Source: Verrucomicrobiales bacterium
GTDB lineage: Bacteria > Verrucomicrobiota > Verrucomicrobiia > Limisphaerales > UBA1100
Direction of reading: 5' to 3'
Assembly: GCA_005809105.1 (NCBI GenBank)
Contig: SYLI01000017.1
Coordinates: 1 to 35,393 of the forward strand
DNA length: 35,393 nucleotides
Part shown: in pieces, positions 1 through 7,131 of the stretch
Numbering within the stretch: the stretch's first letter is position 1
Layout: each line of letters starts with the position of its first letter
Made by a program: the position numbers and the translations under genes
The notes under the pieces: model-generated
Database searches by the model: none
Seen by the model: only the letters and a program-made list of their open reading frames with translations
What the model was told of the DNA's origin: nothing

Positions 1-492
1 ATCTTCGGCAAAGGCTCGAAAAACGCCGCCGACCAGATGTGGGTTGCCCGTTATCTGCTGATGCGCCTCTGCGAACAATACGGCGTGGACGTGAACTGGC
101 ATTGCAAGCCGCTGGGCAAGGACGTGGACTGGAACGGTTCGGGCATGCACACGAACTTCTCCACGACGCATCTGCGCGAAGTGGGCGGCAAGGAATACTT
201 CGAGGCGCTCATGGCGGCGTTTGACAAATACAAGGGTGAGCACATCGCCGTCTATGGCCCGGACAATCATTTGCGCCTGACCGGCCTGCACGAGACGCAG
301 GCCATCGACAAGTTCAACTATGGCGTGGGTAATCGCGGCGCTTCTGTCCGTCTGCCGCAGACCTTCATCCCCGACGGCTACCGCGGCTATCTGGAAGACC
401 GCCGTCCGAATTCGCAGGGCGATCCCTACCGGATTGCGGGGCGCATTCTGCAGACCATCGCCACCGTGCCCACCAAGAAGGGGAAAAAGTAG
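1..492 (+). CDS. glnII: Glutamine synthetase, class II (GSII), 3' part only
   Basis: The visible 163 C-terminal residues belong to the class II, eukaryote-like glutamine synthetases, which make glutamine from glutamate, ammonia and ATP in the cytoplasm. The frame is open from base 1, so the N-terminal beta-grasp domain and part of the catalytic domain lie outside the window (the family is usually about 340-360 residues). Family signatures seen are NGSGMH (bases 133-150, metal and glutamate binding), RLTGLHET (274-297), NRGASVR (331-351) and EDRRPNS (394-414). These distinguish it from the class I enzyme encoded just downstream, which has NGSGMHTH and the adenylylation loop. A perfect terminator hairpin follows the stop by 22 bases, so this gene probably ends its own transcript. 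Class assignment is firm; the symbol follows class usage only. Confidence 0.93.
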   Translation: MFGKGSKNAADQMWVARYLLMRLCEQYGVDVNWHCKPLGKDVDWNGSGMHTNFSTTHLREVGGKEYFEALMAAFDKYKGEHIAVYGPDNHLRLTGLHETQAIDKFNYGVGNRGASVRLPQTFIPDGYRGYLEDRRPNSQGDPYRIAGRILQTIATVPTKKGKK

Positions 493-514
493 CCTCCATT
501 TAAACTCCATCATC

Positions 515-549
515 AAGGCGCAGGATTCTCCCTGCGCCTTTTCTTTTTT
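515..549 (+). terminator. Rho-independent terminator after the GSII gene
   Basis: A perfect 10-base-pair stem (AAGGCGCAGG at 515-524 with CCTGCGCCTT at 531-540) has a six-base loop and is followed directly by a T-rich tract (541-549). It should end transcription of the class II glutamine synthetase and isolate it from the class I gene at 676. Confidence 0.93.
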
Positions 550-550
550 G

Positions 551-576
551 GCAGGAATTGCATTGCGAATTCCCGC
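551..576. repeat. Imperfect inverted repeat upstream of glnA, possible operator
   Basis: GGAATT (554-559) and AATTCC (568-573) form perfect arms around an eight-base centre, and the outer GC/GC bases (551-552, 575-576) extend the pairing past one mismatch. It lies about 100 bases before the glnA start, in the only sizeable gap around glnA, directly after the terminator T tract. It could be a regulator site or a small RNA hairpin. No known nitrogen-regulator consensus is matched, and such a repeat can arise by chance. Confidence 0.35.
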
Positions 577-675
577 GCTGCTGATGAGCATCCCTGCCGC
601 AAGCCCAGATTTCTCACTCCGGAGCAGGGCATCGGGTTTGCACCGCAAGTAAAAGCCTCAACACCTGACCCCTTC

Positions 676-2088
676 ATGAGCACGCCAAAGCAGGTACTGG
701 AAATGGCCCGGAAGCACGGTGCCAGGCTGGTGGACATCAAGTTTGTGGACACCTTCGGCACGTGGCAGCACTTTAGCATGCCCATTGCGGAATTGACGGC
801 CGAGGTGTTTAAGGAGGGCATCGGTTTTGATGGCTCGTCCATTCGGGGATGGAAATCCATTGAGTCGAGCGACATGCTCGCCATGCCCGATCCTGGGACG
901 GCGTTCATGGATCCCTTCTGCAGCGCGCCGACCCTTTCGCTGACGTGCACCATCGCCGAGACCGGCACGCTTGAGCCCTATCCCCGGGATCCTCGCGGCA
1001 TCGCGCAGCGCGCCGAGGCCTATCTGCACAAGACCGGCATTGCTGACACAGCCGTGTTTGGTCCTGAGGCGGAGTTCTTCATCTTTGACAATGTGCGCTA
1101 CGACAGCAAAGCCAACGGCTCCTTTTATGAAGTGGACAGCGGCGAGGCCGTCTGGAACACGGGCGCCGAGGAGATGCCCAATCTCGGCTACAAGATCCGC
1201 CACAAGGAAGGCTATTTTCCTGTCGCCCCAACCGATTCGCAGCAGGACCTCCGCAGCGAGATGGTGCTGGTGATGGAAGAGCTGGGCATCAAGGTCGAGC
1301 GTCAGCACCACGAGGTGGCCACCGCGGGCCAGGCGGAAATTGACTTTCGCTTCGACAGCCTCGTGAAGACGGCCGACACCATGATGCTCTACAAGTACAT
1401 CATCAGGAATGTCGCCCGCAAGCACGGCAAGACCGTGACGTTCATGCCCAAGCCGCTCTACGGCGACAATGGAAGCGGCATGCACACCCACCAGTCGCTG
1501 TGGAAAGGCGGCAAGCCGCTCTTTGCCGGCAAGGAATACGCCGGGCTCTCACAAATGTCCCTGCACTACATTGGCGGCATTCTTAAACACGCCAAGGCCC
1601 TGTGCGCCCTTTGCAACCCCACCACCAACTCCTACAAGCGCCTTGTTCCGGGATACGAGGCCCCGGTGAATCTTGCGTACTCCGCGAGAAACCGCTCGGC
1701 CGCCATTCGCATCCCGACCTACAGCGACAACCCCAAGGCGCGGCGCATCGAATACCGTCCGCCCGATCCCGTCGCCAATCCCTATCTTTGCTTCGCGGCA
1801 CTGCTCATGGCCGGATTGGACGGGATCATCCACAAGATTTCACCGGGCAAGCCCATCGACAAGAACATGTACGAGCTCTCTGCCGAGGAGCACGCCAAGA
1901 TCCCGCAGGTTTGCGGCAGCCTGGCCGAGGCGCTGGATCATCTGGAAGCCGACCACCAGTTCCTGCTTCAGGGTGGCGTGTTCACCGCCGACTTTCTTGA
2001 AATGTGGATCGGCCACAAGCGCAGGGAGCACGACGCGCTCCGGCTGCGCCCGCATCCCTACGAGTTTTTCCTCTACTACGACGCTTGA
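676..2088 (+). CDS. glnA: Glutamine synthetase, class I-beta (adenylylation type)
   Basis: At 470 residues this is the standard length of a dodecameric class I glutamine synthetase, the main ammonia-assimilating enzyme. Seen in order: N-terminal beta-grasp region with [12 protein letters not shown] (about residues 50-60), the PEAEFFIFD metal-binding strand, [10 protein letters not shown] (glutamate and metal site), NRSAAIRIP and the EYRPPDP segment (ATP and glutamate contacts). The loop [10 protein letters not shown] carries Tyr399, equivalent to the adenylylated tyrosine of the enterobacterial enzyme. This suggests control by a GlnE-type adenylyltransferase, which is not in the window. No Shine-Dalgarno site precedes the ATG. 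The gene stands behind a class II glutamine synthetase gene but is separated from it by a strong terminator, so it should have its own promoter in 550-675. Its end lies 62 bases before thrH. Confidence 0.97.
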   Translation: MSTPKQVLEMARKHGARLVDIKFVDTFGTWQHFSMPIAELTAEVFKEGIGFDGSSIRGWKSIESSDMLAMPDPGTAFMDPFCSAPTLSLTCTIAETGTLEPYPRDPRGIAQRAEAYLHKTGIADTAVFGPEAEFFIFDNVRYDSKANGSFYEVDSGEAVWNTGAEEMPNLGYKIRHKEGYFPVAPTDSQQDLRSEMVLVMEELGIKVERQHHEVATAGQAEIDFRFDSLVKTADTMMLYKYIIRNVARKHGKTVTFMPKPLYGDNGSGMHTHQSLWKGGKPLFAGKEYAGLSQMSLHYIGGILKHAKALCALCNPTTNSYKRLVPGYEAPVNLAYSARNRSAAIRIPTYSDNPKARRIEYRPPDPVANPYLCFAALLMAGLDGIIHKISPGKPIDKNMYELSAEEHAKIPQVCGSLAEALDHLEADHQFLLQGGVFTADFLEMWIGHKRREHDALRLRPHPYEFFLYYDA

Positions 2089-2150
2089 GGCGCCCGGCAA
2101 GGGAGCGCCAGGCTCGACTTTAGCGTGCCCGCCCGCTATCACCTCGCGCG

Positions 2151-2753
2151 ATGAAGCAGACCTTGGTCGCGCTCGACGTGGAAGGCGTGCTGGTGCCTGA
2201 AATCTGGATCGCGCTCTCAGAGAAAACCGGAATCGCCGCCCTGCGGCGCACCACTCGCGACGAGCCCGACTACGACAAGCTCATGCGCGGGCGCCTCGCC
2301 ATTCTTGACGCGCACGGCATCAAGCTCTCCCAAATCCAATCGGTCATCGAGACCATCGTGCCGCTGGAGGGCGCGCCTGGGTTTCTCGCCAGCCTGCGCC
2401 AGCGCCTGCCGGTCATCCTGCTCTCCGACACGTTTGTGCAATTCGCCGCCCCGCTCATGCGCCAGCTCGGCTTGCCTGTGCTTTTCTGCAATCACCTGCT
2501 GGTGGAGGGCGACCGCATCACCGGCTACCAATTGCGCCAGCCCGACCAGAAACGCCAGTCGGTGCGCGCCCTGCGCCAGCTTGAGTATCAGGTGATTGCC
2601 GCGGGCGATTCCTACAACGACACCACGATGCTTTCCGAGGCGGATCACGGAATCTTCTTCCGCGCGCCCTCCGCCGTGCGCGCGCAGTTTCCGCAATTCC
2701 CCTGCGCGGAGGATCACGAGCAACTACTGCGCCTCATCGAGGAGCGGCTCTAA
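2151..2753 (+). CDS. thrH: ThrH: phosphoserine phosphatase / phosphoserine:homoserine phosphotransferase
   Basis: This 200-residue HAD-superfamily protein closely follows the Pseudomonas ThrH pattern. ThrH removes phosphate from phosphoserine (last step of serine synthesis) and can pass it to homoserine, feeding threonine synthesis. Visible motifs are motif I LDVEGVLVPE with the nucleophile Asp9 (Glu rather than Asp at the +2 position, as in ThrH), motif II with Ser92 in LLSDTF, the conserved segment QKRQSVRAL with a likely motif III Lys134, and motif IV GDSYNDTTML (residues 152-161). The start follows glnA by 62 bases on the same strand, with no terminator in between, so co-transcription with glnA is possible. 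A classical SerB is less likely because the DxE motif and the EIWIA segment are ThrH hallmarks. It converges on gpsA with a six-base gap. Confidence 0.93.
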   Translation: MKQTLVALDVEGVLVPEIWIALSEKTGIAALRRTTRDEPDYDKLMRGRLAILDAHGIKLSQIQSVIETIVPLEGAPGFLASLRQRLPVILLSDTFVQFAAPLMRQLGLPVLFCNHLLVEGDRITGYQLRQPDQKRQSVRALRQLEYQVIAAGDSYNDTTMLSEADHGIFFRAPSAVRAQFPQFPCAEDHEQLLRLIEERL

Positions 2754-2759
2754 AAGGAC

Positions 2760-3782
2760 TCAGTCTTCCGGGCGCGACTCGCGCGTCATGAGGTCGCGCA
2801 CGGCCTGCGCCGGATTTTTGCCGGCATACAGGATGGCGTGGACTTCGTCGATGATGGGCGCGGCGATGCCCATGCGCTGGGCCAGGTGGTGCGCCGAACG
2901 GGCCGTGGGATGCCCCTCGGCCGTGGCGCGCGCCAGCGCGTCAGCCAGGGGCTCGCCTTTGGCGAGGCGTTCGCCCAGCGTTCGATTGCGGCTTTTTTCT
3001 GAGAAGCACGTCACCATGAGATCGCCCAGGCCGCTGAGCCCGTTAAACGTCTCCACTCGCGCCCCGCAAGCCACGCCCAGCCTCCTCATCTCTGCCAGCC
3101 CGCGGGTGATGAGGGCCGCCTTGGCGTTGTCGCCCAAATGCAAGCCGTCGCAAACGCCCGCGGCGATGGCCATCACATTCTTAAGCGCGCCGCCCAGCTC
3201 CACCCCGCGCAGGTCGGTGGTGGTGTAGACCCGCAGCGTGGGCCTGTGAAAGAGATCCTGCACCACGCGCGCCGCCGTCTCATCCTCGCTGGCGGCGACG
3301 AGCGCGGTGGGAATGCCTTGGGCCACCTCAAGCGCCAGCGAAGGCCCCGACAAGGCCACGGGGGTGGCGCGGGGTGTCGTCTGCCGCAGCACCTGGCTCA
3401 TCGTGAGCAATGTGGAATGCTCAATGCCCTTGCAAACCGAAAGCGCGATGCCCGCAAAGGAGCCCGTTTGCTGCGCGACGGCTCGAAAGGCCTCCGAGGG
3501 CACCGCCAGCAACGCCAGATCGCTGCCTTCGAGTGCGCGGCCAAGGTCGGTCTCCAGCCGCCAGTCGGAGGGAAGCTCCACCCCGGGCAGGAGCGACTCA
3601 TTGCGGTGCGAGCGCGCCAGATCAGCCAGTCGCGCCGCGTGCCCCCAGAGCGTCACAGCGTGATGGCGCTCGTGCAGGACCTTGGCCAGCGCCGTGCCCC
3701 ATGCGCCGGCACCCAGCACAGAGATTTTCACAGACGATTTAGGAGGCAAAGGCTGCGACGGGGGCAAGCGCAATCTCCCCAT
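2760..3782 (-). CDS. gpsA: Glycerol-3-phosphate dehydrogenase [NAD(P)+]
   Basis: GpsA reduces dihydroxyacetone phosphate to sn-glycerol 3-phosphate, the backbone for phospholipids, in the cytoplasm. The protein shows the Rossmann loop GAGAWGTALA, the SGPSLALEVAQG segment, the ELGGALKNVMAIAAG helix carrying the catalytic lysine, and GLSGLGDLMVTC followed by RNRTLGERLAKG, all family hallmarks. The start is uncertain. The ATG at 3782 overlaps the stop of the upstream gene (TGATG), which suggests coupling and gives 340 residues, but it adds about 16 proline-rich residues before the first beta strand. A GTG at 3731 would give 323 residues starting VKISVLG, nearer to the family norm. Neither has a Shine-Dalgarno site. 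The enzyme assignment does not depend on this. Confidence 0.96.
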   Translation of the reverse strand: MGRLRLPPSQPLPPKSSVKISVLGAGAWGTALAKVLHERHHAVTLWGHAARLADLARSHRNESLLPGVELPSDWRLETDLGRALEGSDLALLAVPSEAFRAVAQQTGSFAGIALSVCKGIEHSTLLTMSQVLRQTTPRATPVALSGPSLALEVAQGIPTALVAASEDETAARVVQDLFHRPTLRVYTTTDLRGVELGGALKNVMAIAAGVCDGLHLGDNAKAALITRGLAEMRRLGVACGARVETFNGLSGLGDLMVTCFSEKSRNRTLGERLAKGEPLADALARATAEGHPTARSAHHLAQRMGIAAPIIDEVHAILYAGKNPAQAVRDLMTRESRPED

Positions 3783-4822
3783 CACATCCTGCATGCCGCG
3801 AGCAGGCACTCATGCACGAGCAGGTCGGTCTCGGGCGTCACAGCCAAAGGGCGCCTGGTGCGGATGGCGTCGGCAAGGTCGGCCAGCTCCGGCGCATATC
3901 GTTGGTACTTGGGCAGGGGCACGACATAGGGCTTTGCGGGATAGGGCCCGGCGGGCTCTGCCAGGTCCAGCTGCAGTTGGGGCGGTTCCAGAGGCTGCAT
4001 GCGCGCTGTGCCGCGCGTGCCCACCACTTCGATGAATCGGTGCGCCTGCGCGTTGGGATGAAGCAGGTTGACGCCGAGGGTGACGAGGGTTTTCGGGTAC
4101 TCGAAGAGGCAATGGGTATTGTCGGCGAGCGTGTCGTCCATGCGCCCGTGATGGTGGAGGACTGGTGTGATGGCACGTGGTCGGCCGAGCATCCGCACGA
4201 TGACGTCAATGAGGTGGCAACCCAGCTCGAACATACCGCCGCCGCGGAATTCCGCGAGGGCCGCCCGCGACGCCGGCGCGGTGATGTGCGAGTCAATGGC
4301 GCAGCGCACGGAAGTAATTTCACCCAGCCAACCCTCCTTCACGGCTTCCAGGAGTTTTGAAAAGCCCGGATGGTAGCGCCACATGTAGCCCATTTGCATC
4401 CGGCACCGGTGCTTTTGCGCCAGCTCCAGCAATTGCTTAAACTCCGGCAACGAGGCCGTGGGTGCCTTCTCCAAGTGCACGTCCTTGCCGGCCAGGAGCG
4501 CGGCCTTGGCATGTCGGAAATGATCGCGCACGCCGGACTCCACCGCCACCACCTGCGAGCCTTCGATGAGCGGAGCAATGTCCATGAGCTGCACCCCCTG
4601 CTTGTCCAGTCGCTGGCGGGTGGCGGCGTCCTCCTCGCACACGCCCACCAGCTTCCAGTCCGGAGATTCCTGCACGACGGCCAGTTTTCCCGCCGCATGC
4701 GAGTGCGTGGTGCCTAGGAATCCAATGCGAAGGGGCACTCGTGGGGCAGGCACCGGCGCGGCGCCGGCAGAGGCGAGCGCCGGTGCGGCAAGGGCTTTGC
4801 CTAAAAAGATGCGGCGATTCAT
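3782..4822 (-). CDS. Exported Gfo/Idh/MocA-family oxidoreductase
   Basis: This belongs to the NAD(P)-dependent sugar or sugar-acid oxidoreductases of the Gfo/Idh/MocA family. It begins with a twin-arginine type leader (NRRIFLGKALAAPALASA), so it is probably exported folded with its cofactor. A Rossmann domain follows (LRIGFLGTTHSHAAGK, residues 31-46, then the EKAP lysine motif at 118-121). The C-terminal alpha/beta domain has GYMWRYHPGF (145-154) and ELGCHLIDV, where the catalytic His and Asp are expected. The substrate cannot be read from sequence; related planctomycete/verrucomicrobial proteins are mostly uncharacterised. I chose the ATG at 4822 because it gives the shortest usual Tat n-region; an in-frame ATG at 4834 would add four residues. 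The gene is transcribed into gpsA with stop and start overlapping, although no metabolic link to GpsA is obvious. Confidence 0.87.
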   Translation of the reverse strand: MNRRIFLGKALAAPALASAGAAPVPAPRVPLRIGFLGTTHSHAAGKLAVVQESPDWKLVGVCEEDAATRQRLDKQGVQLMDIAPLIEGSQVVAVESGVRDHFRHAKAALLAGKDVHLEKAPTASLPEFKQLLELAQKHRCRMQMGYMWRYHPGFSKLLEAVKEGWLGEITSVRCAIDSHITAPASRAALAEFRGGGMFELGCHLIDVIVRMLGRPRAITPVLHHHGRMDDTLADNTHCLFEYPKTLVTLGVNLLHPNAQAHRFIEVVGTRGTARMQPLEPPQLQLDLAEPAGPYPAKPYVVPLPKYQRYAPELADLADAIRTRRPLAVTPETDLLVHECLLAACRM

Positions 4823-4908
4823 GATGGAAGGCATGAAACAAAGCAGAGCACGAGTGCGCACTGCGGTTCAAGCTTTCAACTTGCAAGGCGGCCTCCTATA
4901 CCTCCGTC

Positions 4909-5928
4909 GTGAGTGGAGCCCTCAGAGTTGCGGTGGTGGGCACGGGTGCGCTGGGCCAGCACCACGCTCGCATCTATCGGGAGATGGCGGCGGTGGGACT
5001 GGTGGATTTTGTGGGCTTGTACGACCTCGACGCCGACACGGCGCGCAAGCACTCGCAAAAACTCGGGGTGCGTGCCTTTGAGTCTGTGGACCAAGCGGCG
5101 GCCGCCAGCGACGCGCTGAGCGTGGCCACGCCCACCCGCACGCATTTTGAACTGACGAAATCACTGCTGGAGAAGGGGCGACATGTGCTCGTGGAAAAGC
5201 CCATGACCGACAACGGCGCGCAAGCGGCCGTGTTGGTAGAGCTGGCGCAGCAGCGTGGTGCCGTGCTGCAGGTGGGGCACGTGGAGCGGTTCAATCCGGT
5301 TTATGAATTCCTAGAACGCGCCGCCCCGGAGCCGCGGTTCATCGAGGCCCACCGGCTCTCGCCCTTTCCGGCGCGCAGCACGGACATTGGCGTGGTGCTC
5401 GATCTCATGATCCACGATCTCGATGTCGTGCTGGCCTTCGTGAAGTCGCCCGTCACGGCCGTGGACGCCGTGGGCATCCCCGTGCTGAGCGCCAGCGAGG
5501 ACATCGCCAATGCGCGGCTGCGCTTTGCCAATGGCTGCGTCGCCAATCTTACCGCCAGCCGGGTCAGTCCGGAGCGGCTGCGCAAGATCCGCGTGTTTAG
5601 CGGCGGCGAAACGCCCAGCTACATCAGCCTCGACTACCGTGCGCAGGAGGGATTTCTCTACCGCATCGCGCGCGAGGGAGAGTCGGAAAGTTCCGTCCTG
5701 CAGAAGCTGCTTCATGCGCGGGACCGCGCCATCGTCAGCGAGTTTGCCGGCCGCAAGATCGTACGTGAGCCGGTGCCGATTGAAAAAGACGAGCCCTTGA
5801 AGCTGGAGCTCATGCACTTTGTGCAGTGCGTGAGCCAGCGGCAGACACCCCGGGTGAGCGGGGCCTCGGCAAAACAGGCGCTGGATCTGGCCTTTGAGAT
5901 CACGCGCCAGATTCAGGCCGCGTCATGA
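4909..5928 (+). CDS. Gfo/Idh/MocA oxidoreductase coupled to lpxB (GnnA-like?)
   Basis: This cytoplasmic 339-residue NAD(P)-dependent oxidoreductase has no signal peptide. It shows the Rossmann loop VGTGALGQHHAR (residues 10-21), the EKPM lysine motif (96-99), GHVERFNP (123-130) and DLMIHDLDVVL (165-175) with the catalytic His/Asp. The ERFNP and DLMIHDLD pattern is typical of family members beside lipid A genes. One characterised case, GnnA, oxidises UDP-GlcNAc at C3 before GnnB aminates it for 3-amino lipid A. Here the stop overlaps the lpxB start (ATGA), so a role in lipid A sugar processing is a reasonable inference, but no gnnB is in the window. The start is GTG at 4909 without a Shine-Dalgarno site; an upstream start is prevented by lack of a suitable codon near the Rossmann strand. 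Confidence 0.86.
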   Translation: MSGALRVAVVGTGALGQHHARIYREMAAVGLVDFVGLYDLDADTARKHSQKLGVRAFESVDQAAAASDALSVATPTRTHFELTKSLLEKGRHVLVEKPMTDNGAQAAVLVELAQQRGAVLQVGHVERFNPVYEFLERAAPEPRFIEAHRLSPFPARSTDIGVVLDLMIHDLDVVLAFVKSPVTAVDAVGIPVLSASEDIANARLRFANGCVANLTASRVSPERLRKIRVFSGGETPSYISLDYRAQEGFLYRIAREGESESSVLQKLLHARDRAIVSEFAGRKIVREPVPIEKDEPLKLELMHFVQCVSQRQTPRVSGASAKQALDLAFEITRQIQAAS

Positions 5929-7073
5929 GCGGGATCCTCGCGCCCCAGTTCATGGTGATCGCCGGCGAGGCCAGCGGCGACATGCTGGCGGCGGAGCTGG
6001 TGGAAGCCCTTCGCACGCAGTTGCCGCAAGCCCGGTTCTTTGGCGCCGGTGGCGAAAGGATGGCGGGAACCGGCTTGGCGCTGTTGGAGGACATGACGCG
6101 CCACTCGGTGATTGGCCTGTGGGAGGCACTCAAACGATACCCGTTTTTTCGGCGGCTGATGAACCGGCTGGTGGACGCCGCCTGCGAGCGCCGGCCCGAT
6201 GTCATCGTGTGCGTCGACTTTTCAGGCTTCAACCGGCGCCTGGCCCGCGCCATCCGCGAGCGATCGCGTCTCTCCTCATGGCGGCCTCGGATTGTGCAGT
6301 ACGTCTCGCCTCAGGTTTGGGCGTCGCGCCCGGGACGCGCGCGTTCGATGGCGCGCGACTTTGACTTGGTGCTGTGCCTGCTGCCTTTCGAAAAGGCTTG
6401 GTATGCGCGGCACGCGCCAGAACTGCGCGTGGAGTTTGTGGGCCATCCTTTGGTGGATCGCCATGGAGGCGTGGCAACGGAGGAGGCCCAAGGTGCAGCC
6501 ACCAAGACCCTGTTGCTTCTGCCGGGCAGCCGCGTGGCAGAGTTGTCGCGGCACCTGCCGCCGATGCTCGATGCCGCCGGACGCATTCTCGCGGCGCGGC
6601 CGGGCACGCCCGTTCGCCTCGTTTTGGCTGACGCATCCATGGTGGCGCCGGCACAGCTCGCGATTGCGCGGTTGCCTGGGCTTGGCGTTAGCATCGGCGG
6701 CCTCTCCCAGGAATTGCGCCAGGCGGCCGTTGCCATCGCCTCCACCGGCACGGTGACCTTGGAATGCGCGTACTTTGGCGTGCCCACCGTGGCGATCTAC
6801 CGCACGTCCTGGCCCACGTACCTCATCGCGCGTTGTCTTATCCACGTGGATTATCTGGCCATGCCCAACCTGCTGGCGGACGAGGCGCTGTTCCCGGAAT
6901 TGATCCAGGGAGCGGCGACGGGAGAGCGCATCGCGCAGGCCGCGCTCCATCTTTTCGACGACACGGCTCGCCGGCAGGCATTGAAGGCGCGACTGGCGGA
7001 TGTGGTCGCCACGCTCGGGGGAACTGGCGCCAGCAGGCGCGCCGCGAAGGCCATTGCCGGCCTGCTGCGCTAA
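5925..7073 (+). CDS. lpxB: Lipid-A-disaccharide synthase
   Basis: LpxB joins UDP-2,3-diacylglucosamine and lipid X to form the tetraacyl disaccharide of lipid A at the inner membrane surface. The 382-residue length is normal for this GT19 family. Diagnostic segments are VIAGEASGDMLAAELVEAL (residues 11-29), FFGAGGERMAGTG, SVIGLWEALKRYP, DVIVCVDFSGFNRRLAR, the QYVSPQVWASRPGRA strand-loop, LCLLPFEKAWY, FVGHPLVD and the C-terminal nucleotide-binding STGTVTLECAYFGVPTVAIYR. The ATG overlaps the preceding oxidoreductase stop as ATGA, showing translational coupling. Its presence indicates that the organism makes lipopolysaccharide with a lipid A anchor. Confidence 0.96.
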   Translation: MSGILAPQFMVIAGEASGDMLAAELVEALRTQLPQARFFGAGGERMAGTGLALLEDMTRHSVIGLWEALKRYPFFRRLMNRLVDAACERRPDVIVCVDFSGFNRRLARAIRERSRLSSWRPRIVQYVSPQVWASRPGRARSMARDFDLVLCLLPFEKAWYARHAPELRVEFVGHPLVDRHGGVATEEAQGAATKTLLLLPGSRVAELSRHLPPMLDAAGRILAARPGTPVRLVLADASMVAPAQLAIARLPGLGVSIGGLSQELRQAAVAIASTGTVTLECAYFGVPTVAIYRTSWPTYLIARCLIHVDYLAMPNLLADEALFPELIQGAATGERIAQAALHLFDDTARRQALKARLADVVATLGGTGASRRAAKAIAGLLR

Positions 7074-7131
7074 GGGGCGTTGCCATCGCGAAGGCTTTTC
7101 ATTTGGTCTCATTACGCTATTGCTTGGGCGG

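Noticed and set aside
549-561. Possible sigma-54 promoter (TGGCAGG...TTGC) before glnA
   Set aside because: The GG and GC elements are eight bases apart instead of the required ten, and the next GC is thirteen away, so the pattern does not fit.
2089-2150. Terminator between glnA and thrH
   Set aside because: A five-pair GGCGC/GCGCC stem is present, but the loop is 11 bases and no T tract follows.
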